DNA from: Sphingomonadales bacterium
GTDB taxonomy: Bacteria > Pseudomonadota > Alphaproteobacteria > SMXS01
NCBI GenBank assembly: GCA_022844405.1
Contig: JALHLV010000001.1
Span: 186,001 to 250,000, forward strand
Length of the DNA: 64,000 nucleotides
Direction of reading: 5' to 3'
The stretch's first letter is position 1. Each line of letters opens with the position of its first letter. Below are positions 1 through 11,009 of this stretch, piece after piece. The translations under genes and the position numbers were made by a program. The notes beneath the pieces were generated by a model. The model worked only from the letters and a program-made list of their open reading frames with translations. It made no database searches and had not been told where the DNA came from.

Positions 1-105
1 CGTTGGTGACCGAGTATGTAAGGGCCGCTTTCGTGAGGGCAAGCGGCATTCCTGTAAAGCGGCGCGTCGGCCTCCAGGTTAACGAATACTCTAGCGCGAG
101 GGACG

Positions 106-1326
106 ATGGCGCGGATCGTCAAGAAATTCGGCGGAACGTCGGTGGCGGATCTGGACCGGATCCGTAACGTGGCGGCCAAGGTCAAGCGGGCGGTGGACGC
201 CGGCGACCAGGTGGTCGTCGTGGTTTCGGCCATGTCGGGCGTCACCAACCAGCTGGTGAAGTGGGTATCCGAATCCTCCAAGCTCTACGATGCGCGCGAA
301 TACGACGCCGTCGTCGCGACCGGCGAGCAGGTGACCAGCGGCCTGCTGGCGCTGACCTTGCAGGACATGGGCGTCGACGCCCGCTCGTGGCAGGGCTGGC
401 AGGTGCCGGTCCGCACCAGTTCGGCCCATGGCTCGGCCCGTATCCTCGACATCGATACCACGGAGCTGGAAATGCGCCTGAACGCCGGGCAGGTCGCCGT
501 CATCGCCGGCTTCCAGGGTCTGGCCGAGGACGGCCGCGTCACGACCCTGGGCCGCGGCGGCTCGGACACCACGGCGGTCGCCTTCGCGGCGGCGCTGAAG
601 GCCGATCGCTGCGACATCTACACCGATGTGGACGGCGTCTACACCACCGATCCCCGGATCGTTGCGAAGGCCCGCAAGCTCGATAAAATCACCTATGAAG
701 AGATGCTGGAAATGGCCTCGCTGGGCGCCAAGGTCTTGCAGACTCGCTCGGTCGAGCTTGCCATGCGCTACAAAGTCCCGGTGCATGTATGCTCCAGCTT
801 TTCGGACGAACCCGGCACGATGGTTGTCGACGAGGATCAGATCGTGGAACAAGCAGATATCAGCGGCATTGCCTATACCAGCGACGAAGCCAAGATCACC
901 GTACAGGGCGTGGCCGACCGGCCCGGCGTGTCGGCGTCGATCTTCGGTCCGCTGGCCGAGGCGAGCATCAATGTCGACATGATCGTCCAGAACGTGGCGG
1001 CCGACGGCCAGACCACCGACCTGACTTTCACGGTGCCGCGCGCCGACCTGGCGCGCTCGGTCAAGGTGATCGAGGACCTCGAGCGACAGCTCGGCTATGC
1101 GGCGGTCACCACCGACAGCGACGTGGTGAAGGTGTCGGTGATCGGCGTCGGTATGCGCAGCCACGCGGGCATCGCCGCCCGCATGTTCGCGGCGCTCGCC
1201 AAGGAGGGCATCAACATCCAGGTGATCTCCACCTCGGAGATCAAGATCAGCGTGCTGATCGCCGCGAAGTATACGGAACTGGCGCTTCGCGCGCTGCATT
1301 CCGCCTACCAGCTCGACGCGACCTGA
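106..1326 (+). CDS. lysC: Aspartate kinase
   Basis: 406-residue aspartokinase that phosphorylates L-aspartate with ATP in the cytosol, the first step to lysine, methionine and threonine. The N-terminal kinase signature KFGGTSVAD lies at about residues 6-14, and the Gly-rich segment with LGRGGSDTTA follows near residue 150. The C-terminal third (about 260-400) is a pair of ACT domains with the RPGVSASIF and SHAGIAARMF patterns that bind feedback inhibitors. The length fits the monofunctional alphaproteobacterial enzyme. The ATG at 106 is the first in-frame start, directly before the kinase motif. The upstream 105 bases hold no gene that I can see. The next gene starts 4 nt after the stop, so it is probably co-transcribed. 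Threonine synthase (thrC), on the same pathway, is near 60 kb. Confidence 0.96.
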   Translation: MARIVKKFGGTSVADLDRIRNVAAKVKRAVDAGDQVVVVVSAMSGVTNQLVKWVSESSKLYDAREYDAVVATGEQVTSGLLALTLQDMGVDARSWQGWQVPVRTSSAHGSARILDIDTTELEMRLNAGQVAVIAGFQGLAEDGRVTTLGRGGSDTTAVAFAAALKADRCDIYTDVDGVYTTDPRIVAKARKLDKITYEEMLEMASLGAKVLQTRSVELAMRYKVPVHVCSSFSDEPGTMVVDEDQIVEQADISGIAYTSDEAKITVQGVADRPGVSASIFGPLAEASINVDMIVQNVAADGQTTDLTFTVPRADLARSVKVIEDLERQLGYAAVTTDSDVVKVSVIGVGMRSHAGIAARMFAALAKEGINIQVISTSEIKISVLIAAKYTELALRALHSAYQLDAT

Positions 1327-1330
1327 CGGC

Positions 1331-2347
1331 ATGACCGACGCGCGAGGAAGGGCACGTCTCGACGAGCTGTGGCGCCGGGGGTGCGAGTTCCTCGGTACGT
1401 CGCACGCGATCATGGGCGGCGCGATGACCTGGGTGTCCGAGCGCCACCTCGTATCGGCCATCTCCAACGCGGGCGGCTTCGGCGTCATCGCCTGTGGTTC
1501 CATGACACCCGAGCTGCTCGAGCGGGAGATCCGCGAAACCCGTGCTTTGACCGGCAAGCCGTTCGGTGTGAACCTGATCACGATGCATCCGGCGCTGGAG
1601 GATCTGATCGGAGTCTGCCGCGAACAGACTGTCGGGCATGTGGTCCTTGCGGGCGGTGTGCCGCCGGGCAGGGCCATCGACGCCGTGAAGGCCTATGGCG
1701 CGAAGCTGGTTTGCTTTGCCCCGGCGCTGGTGATGGCCAGGAAGCTGGTGCGCAGCGGTGTCGACGCGCTGGTCATCGAGGGCAGCGAGGCCGGCGGCCA
1801 TATCGGTCCGGTCAGCACCGCCGTGCTCGCTCAGGAGATTCTGCCGCATATCAAGGACGTGCCGGTGTTCGTCGCCGGCGGCATCGGCCGCGGCGAGGCC
1901 ATGGCCATGTATCTGGAGATGGGCGCCAGCGGCGTGCAGCTCGGCACGAGGTTCGTCTGCGCCACCGAATGCGTCGCCCATCCGGCGTTCAAGAAGGCGT
2001 TCATCCGTGCCAACGCCCGCGACGCCATGCCGTCGGTGCAGCTTGACAAGCGCTTTCCGGTGATCCCGGTGCGGGCGCTGACCAACGCCGCCACCGAGGA
2101 GTTCATGGAAACCCAGCGTTCGGTCATCGAGCGCTTCCAGGCCGGCGAACTGGACCAGCAGGCGGCCCAGCTCGAGATCGAGCATTACTGGGCCGGTGCC
2201 TTGCGCCGTGCCGCGATCGATGGCGATGTCGAGACCGGATCGCTGATGGCGGGCCAGAGCGTCGGCATGGTCACCACCGAGCAGCCCACCGCCGACATCA
2301 TCGCCGAACTGGTCGATCAGGCCGCCGCGCACCTGGCGGGCCGATAG
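1331..2347 (+). CDS. Nitronate monooxygenase family protein (FMN TIM barrel)
   Basis: 338-residue protein of the nitronate monooxygenase / 2-nitropropane dioxygenase family (also related to FabK): FMN-dependent TIM barrels that oxidise alkyl nitronates or act on enoyl substrates. Visible signatures are an N-terminal segment with MGGAMTWVS, the SNAGGFGVIA strand, the phosphate-binding EGSEAGGHIGP near residue 155 and the FVAGGIGRG loop near residue 180. It lies 4 nt after the aspartokinase and 2 nt before ptsP, so the three read as one transcript. This neighbour set recurs in alphaproteobacteria. Substrate cannot be assigned from sequence, and enoyl-ACP reductase activity is an alternative. 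Confidence 0.88.
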   Translation: MTDARGRARLDELWRRGCEFLGTSHAIMGGAMTWVSERHLVSAISNAGGFGVIACGSMTPELLEREIRETRALTGKPFGVNLITMHPALEDLIGVCREQTVGHVVLAGGVPPGRAIDAVKAYGAKLVCFAPALVMARKLVRSGVDALVIEGSEAGGHIGPVSTAVLAQEILPHIKDVPVFVAGGIGRGEAMAMYLEMGASGVQLGTRFVCATECVAHPAFKKAFIRANARDAMPSVQLDKRFPVIPVRALTNAATEEFMETQRSVIERFQAGELDQQAAQLEIEHYWAGALRRAAIDGDVETGSLMAGQSVGMVTTEQPTADIIAELVDQAAAHLAGR

Positions 2348-2349
2348 CC

Positions 2350-4620
2350 ATGCCCGTGACGCCGCTCAATCCCGCTGGCCCCAGATTGCTGCTGCGGCGC
2401 ATGCGCGAGGTCATGGCCTCGCCGCAGCCGCCGCAGCAGAAGCTGGATCAGATGGTGCGGGTGATCGCCAACAACATGGTCGCCGAGGTGTGCTCCATCT
2501 ACCTGGTGCGCGCCGGCGACATCCTCGAGCTGTTCGCCACCGTCGGCCTTAATCCGGAAGCCGTCCACAAGACCAATCTGCGCGTCGGCGAGGGCCTGAT
2601 CGGCGAGATCGCGGCGCGCGGCGCGCCGCTCAACCTGGCCGATGCCCAGTCCCATCCCAACTTCGCCTACCGGCCGGAGACGGGCGAGGATATCTACCAT
2701 TCGCTGATGGGCGTGCCTGTCATCCGCGCCGGCCGCGTGCTCGGCGTGCTCGCCGTGCAGAACGTCACCCAGCGCCTTTATACCGAGGAAGAGACCGAGG
2801 CGCTGCAGACCGTCGCCATGGTGCTGGCCGAGCTGGTCGGCTCCGGCGAGCTGATCGACCCCAGCGAGGTCCACGAGGGCACCTTCGCCCAGGGCCACCC
2901 ACCCAAGATCGACGGCGTCGCGTTGGCCGAGGGCATCGCCATCGGCCAGGTGGTGCTGCACGAACCGCGGGTGCAGGTCACCCACCTGATCGCCGAGGAC
3001 GAGAGCGTCGAGCACGCGCGGCTCGACGAGGCGCTGGGCAGCCTGCGCTCGTCGCTCGACAATCTGCTGGAAACCTCGGATCTGGGCATCGAGGGCGACC
3101 ATTTCGATGTGCTCGAGACCTACCGCATGTTCGCCAACGACCGCGGCTGGATCGAGAAGATCCGCGACGCCATCCGCGGCGGCCTGACCGCCGAGGCGGC
3201 GGTCCAGCGCGTCCAGGTCGATAACCGGGTCCGCATGGCCAAGATCAGCGACGCCTATCTGCGCGAGCGGCTGTCCGATCTGGACGACCTGGCCAACCGG
3301 CTGATCCGCCACCTGATGGGCCTCGACCAGGGCGCGGTCGCCGAACTCTACGACCAGACCATCGTCGTCGCGCGCAATCTGGGGCCGACCGAGCTGCTCG
3401 ACTACGACCGGTCCAAACTGCGCGGCCTGATTCTGGCCGAGGGCACGCCCAGCTCGCATGTGGCGATCATCGCCAAGGCGCTGAACATTCCGGTGATCGG
3501 CCAGGTCGAAGGCATCGTCGGCCTCGTCGATCCGGGCGACCAGATCATCGTCGACGCCATGACCGAGCAGGTGTTCCTGCTGCCGACCCAGGACGTGATC
3601 GACGTCTACGAGGAGGCCATCGCGTTGCGCGAGCAACGGCGGGCCGCCTACGCCCAGCACCGCGACCTACCGGCGGTCACGAAGGACGGAGTCGAGCTGA
3701 CGCTGCACATCAACGCCGGCCTGCTGGTCGATCTGCCATATCTCGACGACACCGGCGCCCACGGCATCGGCCTGTTCCGCACCGAGTTCCAGTTTATGCT
3801 CGGCTCGACGTTCCCGCGCCACGACGCGCAGCGTGAGCTTTACAGCCGGGTGCTCGACGCGGCGGGCGACCGCCCGGTGATTTTCCGCACCCTCGACATC
3901 GGCAGCGACAAGGTCGTGCCGTTCCTCGAGCGGCCGAAGGAGGAGAATCCGGCGTTGGGCTGGCGGGCGATCCGCATGGGCCTCGACCGGCCCGCGCTGC
4001 TGCGCTACCAGCTCCGCGCGCTGCTCGCCGCGACGGCCGGGCGCGAGCTTCGGGTGATGTTCCCGCTGGTCAGCGATGTCTCCGAGTTCGTCGCCGCCCG
4101 GTCCATCCTCGACCGCGAGATGGGGCGTCACCTGCGCCTCAAGCACGCGCCGCCGTCCAGGCTGCTGGTCGGCACCATGCTGGAGGTGCCGGCGCTGGCG
4201 TGGCAGCTCGAGGCGTTGATCCCGCATGTGGATTTCGTGTCCATCGGCAGCAACGACCTGATGCAGTACCTGTTCGCCGCCGACAGGGGAAATTCCATGC
4301 TGACCGACCGCTACGATGTGTTGTCGCCCGCGGCACTGTCGTTCCTCGCCATGATCATCAACAAGCTGACCGAAGGCGGCGTCAGCGTCTCGCTGTGCGG
4401 TGAGGCGGCCGGCAGGCCTGTCGAGGCCATGGCGCTCATCGGCCTGGGCCTGCGCAACCTGTCCATGACCCCGGCATCCGTCGGCCCGGTCAAGGAGATG
4501 ATCCGCAGCCTCGACGTCGGCAAATTGCGTGCCTACCTGCTCACCCTGCTGCAGCTACCCGACCATAGCCTGCGGAGCAAATTGACGAATTTCGCCCGGG
4601 ACCACGGCGTCGAATTGTAA
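2350..4620 (+). CDS. ptsP: GAF-domain phosphoenolpyruvate-protein phosphotransferase (EI-Ntr)
   Basis: 756-residue enzyme I of the nitrogen-related phosphotransferase system. An N-terminal GAF domain (about 20-165) precedes the EI domains: the HPr-binding and phosphohistidine part (EGTPSSHVAI, with His near residue 370) and the PEP-binding TIM barrel (GLFRTEFQFM, GSNDLMQY, and LCGEAAGRP carrying the catalytic Cys). It autophosphorylates from PEP and passes phosphate to NPr and then EIIA-Ntr, which regulates nitrogen, potassium and carbon physiology. In this family the GAF domain senses glutamine. It starts 2 nt after the preceding stop. No NPr or EIIA gene lies in this window, as usual, since those sit elsewhere in alphaproteobacteria. 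Confidence 0.96.
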   Translation: MPVTPLNPAGPRLLLRRMREVMASPQPPQQKLDQMVRVIANNMVAEVCSIYLVRAGDILELFATVGLNPEAVHKTNLRVGEGLIGEIAARGAPLNLADAQSHPNFAYRPETGEDIYHSLMGVPVIRAGRVLGVLAVQNVTQRLYTEEETEALQTVAMVLAELVGSGELIDPSEVHEGTFAQGHPPKIDGVALAEGIAIGQVVLHEPRVQVTHLIAEDESVEHARLDEALGSLRSSLDNLLETSDLGIEGDHFDVLETYRMFANDRGWIEKIRDAIRGGLTAEAAVQRVQVDNRVRMAKISDAYLRERLSDLDDLANRLIRHLMGLDQGAVAELYDQTIVVARNLGPTELLDYDRSKLRGLILAEGTPSSHVAIIAKALNIPVIGQVEGIVGLVDPGDQIIVDAMTEQVFLLPTQDVIDVYEEAIALREQRRAAYAQHRDLPAVTKDGVELTLHINAGLLVDLPYLDDTGAHGIGLFRTEFQFMLGSTFPRHDAQRELYSRVLDAAGDRPVIFRTLDIGSDKVVPFLERPKEENPALGWRAIRMGLDRPALLRYQLRALLAATAGRELRVMFPLVSDVSEFVAARSILDREMGRHLRLKHAPPSRLLVGTMLEVPALAWQLEALIPHVDFVSIGSNDLMQYLFAADRGNSMLTDRYDVLSPAALSFLAMIINKLTEGGVSVSLCGEAAGRPVEAMALIGLGLRNLSMTPASVGPVKEMIRSLDVGKLRAYLLTLLQLPDHSLRSKLTNFARDHGVEL

Positions 4621-4667
4621 TTTCCTGCAGCCATGGTCGTTGAATCCCCTTCCGGAACTCGTTACCT

Positions 4668-5351
4668 TTGGGCCATCGAATCTTCTTGACTGTGATTTCC
4701 CGGAAACAGCGCGAACAAGTGGATACACGCCCGGTGCTCAATCTGATCAAGCCTGTGTCCAAAGCGGGCGCAGAGCCGGAAATCGAGGTCGAAGAGTCAG
4801 GGCGGGGGCTGCTGATCATCGACGAGAACGGCGACGCCCTGCCGGCTGTTCGACATCAACGCAGCAATGTGGTTTCCATCAAGGGCCGCACGCCCGGTGC
4901 CATGGATGCGGCCGTCGAGCTGGGCGAGCGCCTGCGCCGCAGCCGCGAGGCGCGCGGCCTGTCCATCGAGGACGTCGCCGACGTGCTGAAATTCCGCGCC
5001 GACTACGTCGAGGCGCTGGAATATGGCGAGATCAAGGAATTGCCTGCCACCTATGCCATCGGCTTCCTGCGGTCCTATGCCGAGTTCCTCGGCGGCTCAG
5101 CGCTCGGCATCGACATTCCCGCCGTGGTCGCCCAGGTGAAGCACGCCTATGAGAACCCGCGCCATCGCGCCGGCATGTGGAGCGTGGCGCAGGAAAACGC
5201 CATGCCCAAGCTGTCGCTGCTGATCGTGGCGGCGCTCCTGGCGCTGGGTATCTGCGTCGCCTGGGAATTGTCGCAGGATCCGTCGTTCGGCAAGGCCGAG
5301 GCGCCGGCGACCTATCAGGGCCAGTTGTCGACGATCACCCAGGAACAGTAG
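4668..5351 (+). CDS. RodZ-like helix-turn-helix membrane protein
   Basis: About 227 residues: a charged N-terminal region, a Cro/C1-type helix-turn-helix (about residues 85-150, with LGERLRRSREARGLSIEDVADVLK in outline), then a single transmembrane segment near 180-200 (LSLLIVAALLALGICVAW) and a short tail. This is the RodZ/HTH_25 arrangement, in which the HTH contacts MreB on the cytoplasmic side rather than DNA. The long periplasmic beta domain of E. coli RodZ is absent. The start is uncertain: the open frame begins with TTG at 4668, and in-frame GTG codons at 4692 and 4719 are plausible alternatives. It precedes ispG, which is also the common RodZ-ispG order in other proteobacteria. Confidence 0.8.
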   Translation: MGHRIFLTVISRKQREQVDTRPVLNLIKPVSKAGAEPEIEVEESGRGLLIIDENGDALPAVRHQRSNVVSIKGRTPGAMDAAVELGERLRRSREARGLSIEDVADVLKFRADYVEALEYGEIKELPATYAIGFLRSYAEFLGGSALGIDIPAVVAQVKHAYENPRHRAGMWSVAQENAMPKLSLLIVAALLALGICVAWELSQDPSFGKAEAPATYQGQLSTITQEQ

Positions 5352-5442
5352 ACTTCCGCCGGGATTGCACCAACTGTCAGGCTGACATCGAGGGGGCCTT
5401 GGGGTATAAGCCCCGCCAACTGCCACGGGATCGCTGATCAAC

Positions 5443-6570
5443 ATGACCGTCCGCGCCTACAGACACATCGAACGCCGCAAGTCACGCCAGATTCACGTTG
5501 GCAACGTGCCGATCGGCGGCGACGCGCCCATCGCCGTCCAGTCGATGACCAACACCCTCACCACCGACATCAAGGCCACCATCGAGCAGGTGCTGGGCCT
5601 GGAGAAGGCCGGCGCCGACATCGTGCGCATCTCCTGTCCCGACGAGGAATCGACCGCGGCGCTCAAGCACATCATCAAGGAAGTCAACGTCCCGATCGTC
5701 GCGGACATCCACTTCCACTACAAGCGCGCCATCGAGGCGGCCGAGGCAGGCGCGGCGTGCCTGCGCATCAATCCGGGTAACATCGGCTCCATGGACCGGG
5801 TCCGCGAGGTGGTCAGGGCCGCCAAGGACCATAACTGCTCCATGCGCATCGGCGTCAACGCCGGCTCGCTCGAGCGCGAGCTGCTGGAGCGCTACGGCGA
5901 ACCGTGCCCCGAGGCCATGGTGGAGAGCGCGCTGAACCATGCCAAGGTGCTGGAAGACGCCGATTTCCGCGAGTTCAAGATCTCGGTCAAGGCGTCGGAC
6001 GTGTTCCTCGCCGTCGCCGCCTATCAGGGCCTGGCCGAAGCCTGCGACTATCCGCTGCATCTCGGCATCACCGAGGCCGGCGGCCTGATGACCGGCACGG
6101 TGAAGTCGTCGATTGGCATGGGCATGCTGCTGTGGGCCGGCATCGGCGACACCATTCGCGTCTCGCTCTCGGCCGACCCGGTCGAGGAGGTCAAGGTCGG
6201 CTTCGAGATGTTGAAGGCGCTCGGCCTGCGTCACCGCGGCGTGTCGATCATCTCGTGCCCGTCCTGCGCCCGCCAGGCGTTCCAGGTGATCAAGACCGTC
6301 GAGACGCTGGAGAAGCGGCTTGCCCACATCGACACCCACCTGACCCTGTCGATCATCGGCTGCGTCGTGAACGGCCCGGGCGAGGCCCGTGAAACCGATA
6401 TCGGCCTGACCGGCGGCGGCAACGGTAATCACATGATCTATCTGTCGGGCGTCACCGACCACAAGATCGACGACGAGAACATGGTCGAGCACATCGTCGA
6501 CCTGGTCGAGAAGAAGGCGGCCCAGCTCAAGATCGAGCGTGCCGCCGCGGCCCTCGCCAAGGCCTCGTAG
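5443..6570 (+). CDS. ispG: 4-hydroxy-3-methylbut-2-enyl diphosphate synthase (IspG/GcpE)
   Basis: 375-residue [4Fe-4S] enzyme of the MEP (non-mevalonate) isoprenoid pathway that converts MEcPP to HMBPP. The N-terminal TIM barrel begins with the IAVQSMTNT motif near residue 30. The C-terminal domain carries the cluster cysteines in SCPSCARQ (about 270) and [10 protein letters not shown] (about 307), and the following Glu is the fourth ligand expected in this family. The length is typical of the bacterial two-domain form. ATG at 5443 was chosen because the homologous core starts right after it. It lies 92 nt after the RodZ-like gene and 23 nt before hisS. Confidence 0.97.
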   Translation: MTVRAYRHIERRKSRQIHVGNVPIGGDAPIAVQSMTNTLTTDIKATIEQVLGLEKAGADIVRISCPDEESTAALKHIIKEVNVPIVADIHFHYKRAIEAAEAGAACLRINPGNIGSMDRVREVVRAAKDHNCSMRIGVNAGSLERELLERYGEPCPEAMVESALNHAKVLEDADFREFKISVKASDVFLAVAAYQGLAEACDYPLHLGITEAGGLMTGTVKSSIGMGMLLWAGIGDTIRVSLSADPVEEVKVGFEMLKALGLRHRGVSIISCPSCARQAFQVIKTVETLEKRLAHIDTHLTLSIIGCVVNGPGEARETDIGLTGGGNGNHMIYLSGVTDHKIDDENMVEHIVDLVEKKAAQLKIERAAAALAKAS

Positions 6571-6593
6571 CGACCCTTACCGGAGCCCCCGAA

Positions 6594-7834
6594 GTGGCAA
6601 AGCTGCAACCCGTCCGCGGGACCCATGACCTGTTGCCCGACGAGGCGCGCAAGCACCAGCACGTCATCGCCACGTTTCGCGACCTGGCCGAGCGCTATGG
6701 CTATGGCCAGATCGAGACGCCGATCTTCGAGTTCACCGAGGTGTTCGACCGCTCGCTGGGCGAGACCACCGACGTGGTCACCAAGGAGATGTACACCTTC
6801 CAGGACCGCGGCGGTGACAGCCTGTCGCTGCGCCCCGAGCCGACCGCCGGCATCGCCCGTGCCTTCATCTCCGGCGGCCTGGCGCAGCACCTGCCGCTGA
6901 AGTTCTACGCCTACGGCCCCATGTTCCGCCACGAGCGGCCGCAGAAGGGCCGCCTGCGCCAGTTCCACCAGCTCGACATCGAGGTGCTGGGTGTGCCGGA
7001 GCCGCAGGCAGACATCGAGGTGATCGCGCTGGGCGCGCATCTGCTCGAGGTGCTCGGCGTGCGCCAGAAGGTAACGCTCGAGCTGAACACACTGGGCGAC
7101 ACCGAGAGCCGTACCGCCTACCGCGATGTTCTGGTCGGGTATTTCTCGGGCCATGAGGCGAGCCTCAGCGAGGACAGCCGCATGCGGCTGAAGCGCAATC
7201 CGCTGCGCATCCTCGATTCCAAGGACGAGGGCGACCGCAGGATCGTCGCCGGCGCGCCGCAGATGGGCGACTACCTCAACCAGACGTCCAGGGACTTCTT
7301 CCGGAAGGTGACGGATGGCCTCGACGCGCTGGGCCAGGAGTACACCGTCAACGACCGGCTGGTGCGCGGCTTCGACTACTACACCCATACCGCGTTCGAG
7401 TTCACCACGACGCTGCTGGGCGCCCAGAGCGCGGTCATCGGTGGCGGCCGCTACGACCACCTGATCGAATATATGGGCGGTCCGCCTACCGCCGGCATCG
7501 GCTGGGGTTGCGGCATCGAACGGCTGGTCATGCTGCTGGGCGAGCCGCCGGCGCCCGAGCGTCCGGTCGCGATCATCCCGGTGGGTGCCGACGGCGAGGC
7601 CGAGGCGCTGGTGCTGACCCAGCAGCTCCGCCGCGCTGGCGTGAAGGCCGATCTGGCGTTCCGCGGCAATGTGGGCAAGCGGATGAAACAGGCCAACAAG
7701 GTGAACGCGCGCATCGCCGTGCTGGTCGGCGGCGACGAACTGGCGCGCGGCGCGGTCGCGGTGCGCGACCTGGACACGGGCGAGCAGATCGACGTCGCCC
7801 GGGAAAAGGTCGTCGCCCATCTTGGCGGCACCTG

Positions 7835-7835
<1 letters not shown>
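6594..7835 (+). CDS. hisS: Histidine-tRNA ligase
   Basis: 413-residue class II aminoacyl-tRNA synthetase charging tRNA-His. Motif 1 and motif 2 regions are visible ([30 protein letters not shown]), with the histidine-specific segments [13 protein letters not shown] (near 260) and GGGRYDHL, and motif 3 ending in [13 protein letters not shown]-terminal anticodon-binding domain occupies about residues 325-410. The start is GTG at 6594, immediately before the conserved [12 protein letters not shown] segment; no ATG is available at that position. Its stop codon overlaps the prfA start by one base (TGATG), indicating translational coupling. Confidence 0.97.
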
Positions 7836-8932
<1,097 letters not shown>

Positions 8933-9817
8933 GTGACCGACACGGTTGCGACCCTGGGTGATCTGCAGCGGTCGGGACGGGCGCGGTTGGCGGCGGCCGG
9001 CGTCGAGTCTGCCGCCCTTGATGCCACCTTGCTGCTGTGCGCGGCAACTGGCGAGCGGCGCGAGGCGGTCATGGCCTATCCGGAACGCATGGTGGCGCCG
9101 GACGCGGCCGGCGCGTACCGCGCCCTGATCGACCGGCGCGCGGCCCGCGAGCCCGTGTCGCGCATCCTGGGCAAACGGGAGTTCTGGGGCCTCGATTTCG
9201 CCCTCGCCGCGACGGTGCTCGATCCGCGCCCCGACACCGAAACCCTGGTCCGCGCGGCGCTCGACTGGCTGGAGAGCCGTCCGGCCGCGCGCATCGCCGA
9301 CCTGGGCACAGGCAGCGGCTGCATTCTGCTCGCGCTGCTGCATGAGCGGCCGGAGGACAGCGGCCTTGGCATCGACAGGAGCGACGAGGTGCTTGCCGTG
9401 GCGCGCGCCAATGCCGCCTCGCTGGGCCTGTCGGCACGGGCAGCGTTCACCATGGGCGACTGGTCCGCGGGCCTGCCCGACGCCAGCATGGATTTGATTG
9501 TGTCCAACCCGCCCTATATACCTCGTGGGGACATCGCCGGGCTTGCGCCTGAAGTGGCGGCATACGATCCGGCTGCCGCTCTCGACGGCGGCGCCGATGG
9601 ACTCGACGCCTATCGCCGCCTCTGCGCCGACTTGTCCCGGGTGGTCGCGCCCGGCGGTGCGGCGTTCCTGGAAATCGGCGCGGGGCAGGCGGACGAGGTC
9701 GCGGCGCTGCTCGAACGCGGCGGCGCCAGAGCGGTCCAGCGGTTTCCGGACCTTTCCGGCCGGATACGCTGCCTGGGAGCGTTTTTTGCCGGTACAGGCA
9801 AGAAAGATCAATTTTGA
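8933..9817 (+). CDS. prmC: Release factor glutamine methyltransferase PrmC (HemK)
   Basis: 294-residue SAM-dependent methyltransferase that methylates the glutamine of the release factor GGQ motif. The N-terminal helical release-factor-binding domain covers about residues 1-85, and the Rossmann methyltransferase domain carries the SAM loop DLGTGSGCILLALL (near 123) and the NPPYIP active-site motif (near 190). It starts with GTG at 8933 directly after the prfA stop (TGAGTG), so it is translationally coupled to its substrate gene. The length matches the family. Confidence 0.96.
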   Translation: MTDTVATLGDLQRSGRARLAAAGVESAALDATLLLCAATGERREAVMAYPERMVAPDAAGAYRALIDRRAAREPVSRILGKREFWGLDFALAATVLDPRPDTETLVRAALDWLESRPAARIADLGTGSGCILLALLHERPEDSGLGIDRSDEVLAVARANAASLGLSARAAFTMGDWSAGLPDASMDLIVSNPPYIPRGDIAGLAPEVAAYDPAAALDGGADGLDAYRRLCADLSRVVAPGGAAFLEIGAGQADEVAALLERGGARAVQRFPDLSGRIRCLGAFFAGTGKKDQF

Positions 9818-10032
9818 GGTTGGAAAATGCTTCGGGGATGAGTAGGGTCCCCATTGAGAGTTGCGCGGGCGTCTTGGGGCCTGCCCTCTCGAAGTCATCC
9901 AGAACTGGAATCGCTGGATGCAGTCTCCTTCGACTGCACAACCTACGCTCTAGGACCCGTTACGGGCCTGTCGGGATGATCATCGGTGGCAATAGCCGCG
10001 AAACCGAAACGAGATAACAACATAGTGACGCG
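9818..10032 (+). other. Intergenic region between prmC and the DUF4167 gene
   Basis: About 215 nt without a convincing gene. It probably holds the DUF4167 promoter and leader. There is no clear hairpin-plus-T-run terminator after prmC and no recognised operator. The few open frames here are short antisense products of high G+C. Confidence 0.4.
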
Positions 10033-10872
10033 ATGAGACACAGCAACGGCAAGCGCTCCCGGGGTCGCTCGGGCAGAAGACCCGCGCCCCAGCAGAACAT
10101 CAACCGGGCTTACGACAGCAACGGACCGGCGGGCAAGCTGCGCGGCAGCGCGGCCCAGCTGGTCGAGAAATATGTCAGCCTGGCGCGCGACGCGCGGGTG
10201 GGCCGCGACCGGGTGCTGGTCGAGAACTTCCTGCAGCACGCCGAGCACTACCAGCGCATCATGAACGAGATCATGATCGCTCAGGGCATCGAGCCTCAGG
10301 CCATCGACGACGACGAGCAGGGCGGCTATGACGAGCAGTCCGACGGCGACGGCACCCAGAGCTACGAGCCTGGCAATGGCGGCGGCCAGGGCTACAGCCA
10401 GAACAACGGCAACCAGGGCTACAACCAGGGCAATGGTAACCAGGGCTACAATCAGGGCAATGGCAACCAGGGCAATGGCAACCAGGGCTACAGCCAGAAC
10501 AACGGCAATCAGGGCTATAACCAGGGCAATGGCGGCCAGAACACTGGCGGCCAGAACACTGGCGGTCATGGCGGTTACTCCCACAACAATCCCGGCCAGC
10601 AGCAGCGCCGCGACAATGGCAACCAGCGCCGCGACAACGGCGGACCGCCGGTGATCCAGCAGGTCCAGCCGCAGCCGCTGATCTCCGGCGCCGAGGACCA
10701 GCCCGACATTTCCGCCGATGTCGCCGTCGAGGTGCCGCCCGTGTCGCTGACGCCGCCGACCCTGCCGTCGGCGCCGCGCGCCATCCGTGGCCGGCGTCCG
10801 CGCCGTCCGGCGGGACCCCGGGACGGGGAACAGGCTGCTCCGGCGACGGAAGAGCCTTCGGACACCGAATAG
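10033..10872 (+). CDS. DUF4167 domain protein with Asn/Gln/Gly-Tyr-rich repeats
   Basis: 279-residue protein. The N-terminal about 85 residues match the alphaproteobacterial DUF4167 domain: a basic start (RSRGRSGRR), then KLRGSAAQLVEKY, and VENFLQHAEHYQRIMNE. Residues about 110-200 are a low-complexity tract built from near-repeats of GNQGYNQ/GYSQNN, followed by an acidic, Pro-rich and finally basic C-terminus. Function is not established. The basic ends and disordered Q/N/G/Y tract resemble RNA- or DNA-binding condensate-forming proteins, which is inference. It sits between prmC and clpB, a conserved neighbourhood in this class. A strong hairpin terminator follows at 10895. Confidence 0.85.
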   Translation: MRHSNGKRSRGRSGRRPAPQQNINRAYDSNGPAGKLRGSAAQLVEKYVSLARDARVGRDRVLVENFLQHAEHYQRIMNEIMIAQGIEPQAIDDDEQGGYDEQSDGDGTQSYEPGNGGGQGYSQNNGNQGYNQGNGNQGYNQGNGNQGNGNQGYSQNNGNQGYNQGNGGQNTGGQNTGGHGGYSHNNPGQQQRRDNGNQRRDNGGPPVIQQVQPQPLISGAEDQPDISADVAVEVPPVSLTPPTLPSAPRAIRGRRPRRPAGPRDGEQAAPATEEPSDTE

Positions 10873-10894
10873 GCGCTGATGAACGACCTTGCGG

Positions 10895-10925
10895 ACGGGC
10901 GGCCCTGTGGCCGCCCGTTCCGTTT
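10895..10925 (+). terminator. Rho-independent terminator after the DUF4167 gene
   Basis: A perfect 10-bp G+C-rich stem (10895-10904 pairing with 10909-10918) with a 4-nt CTGT loop is followed by a modest T-containing tail. It lies 22 nt after the stop codon and separates this transcript from clpB. Confidence 0.7.
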
Positions 10926-11009
10926 GGGCGTCTTCTCTCTGCCAGGAGCCATTGTCGGCGGCTTGCGCTCGGCCTGCGAAAACGGCCGCGGTTTCCTGCC
11001 CTGACGCCT

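Noticed and set aside
10375-10575. Short repeated units that might suggest a CRISPR array or satellite
   Set aside because: The repeats are in frame within the DUF4167 gene, imperfect, with no unique spacers and no cas genes nearby.
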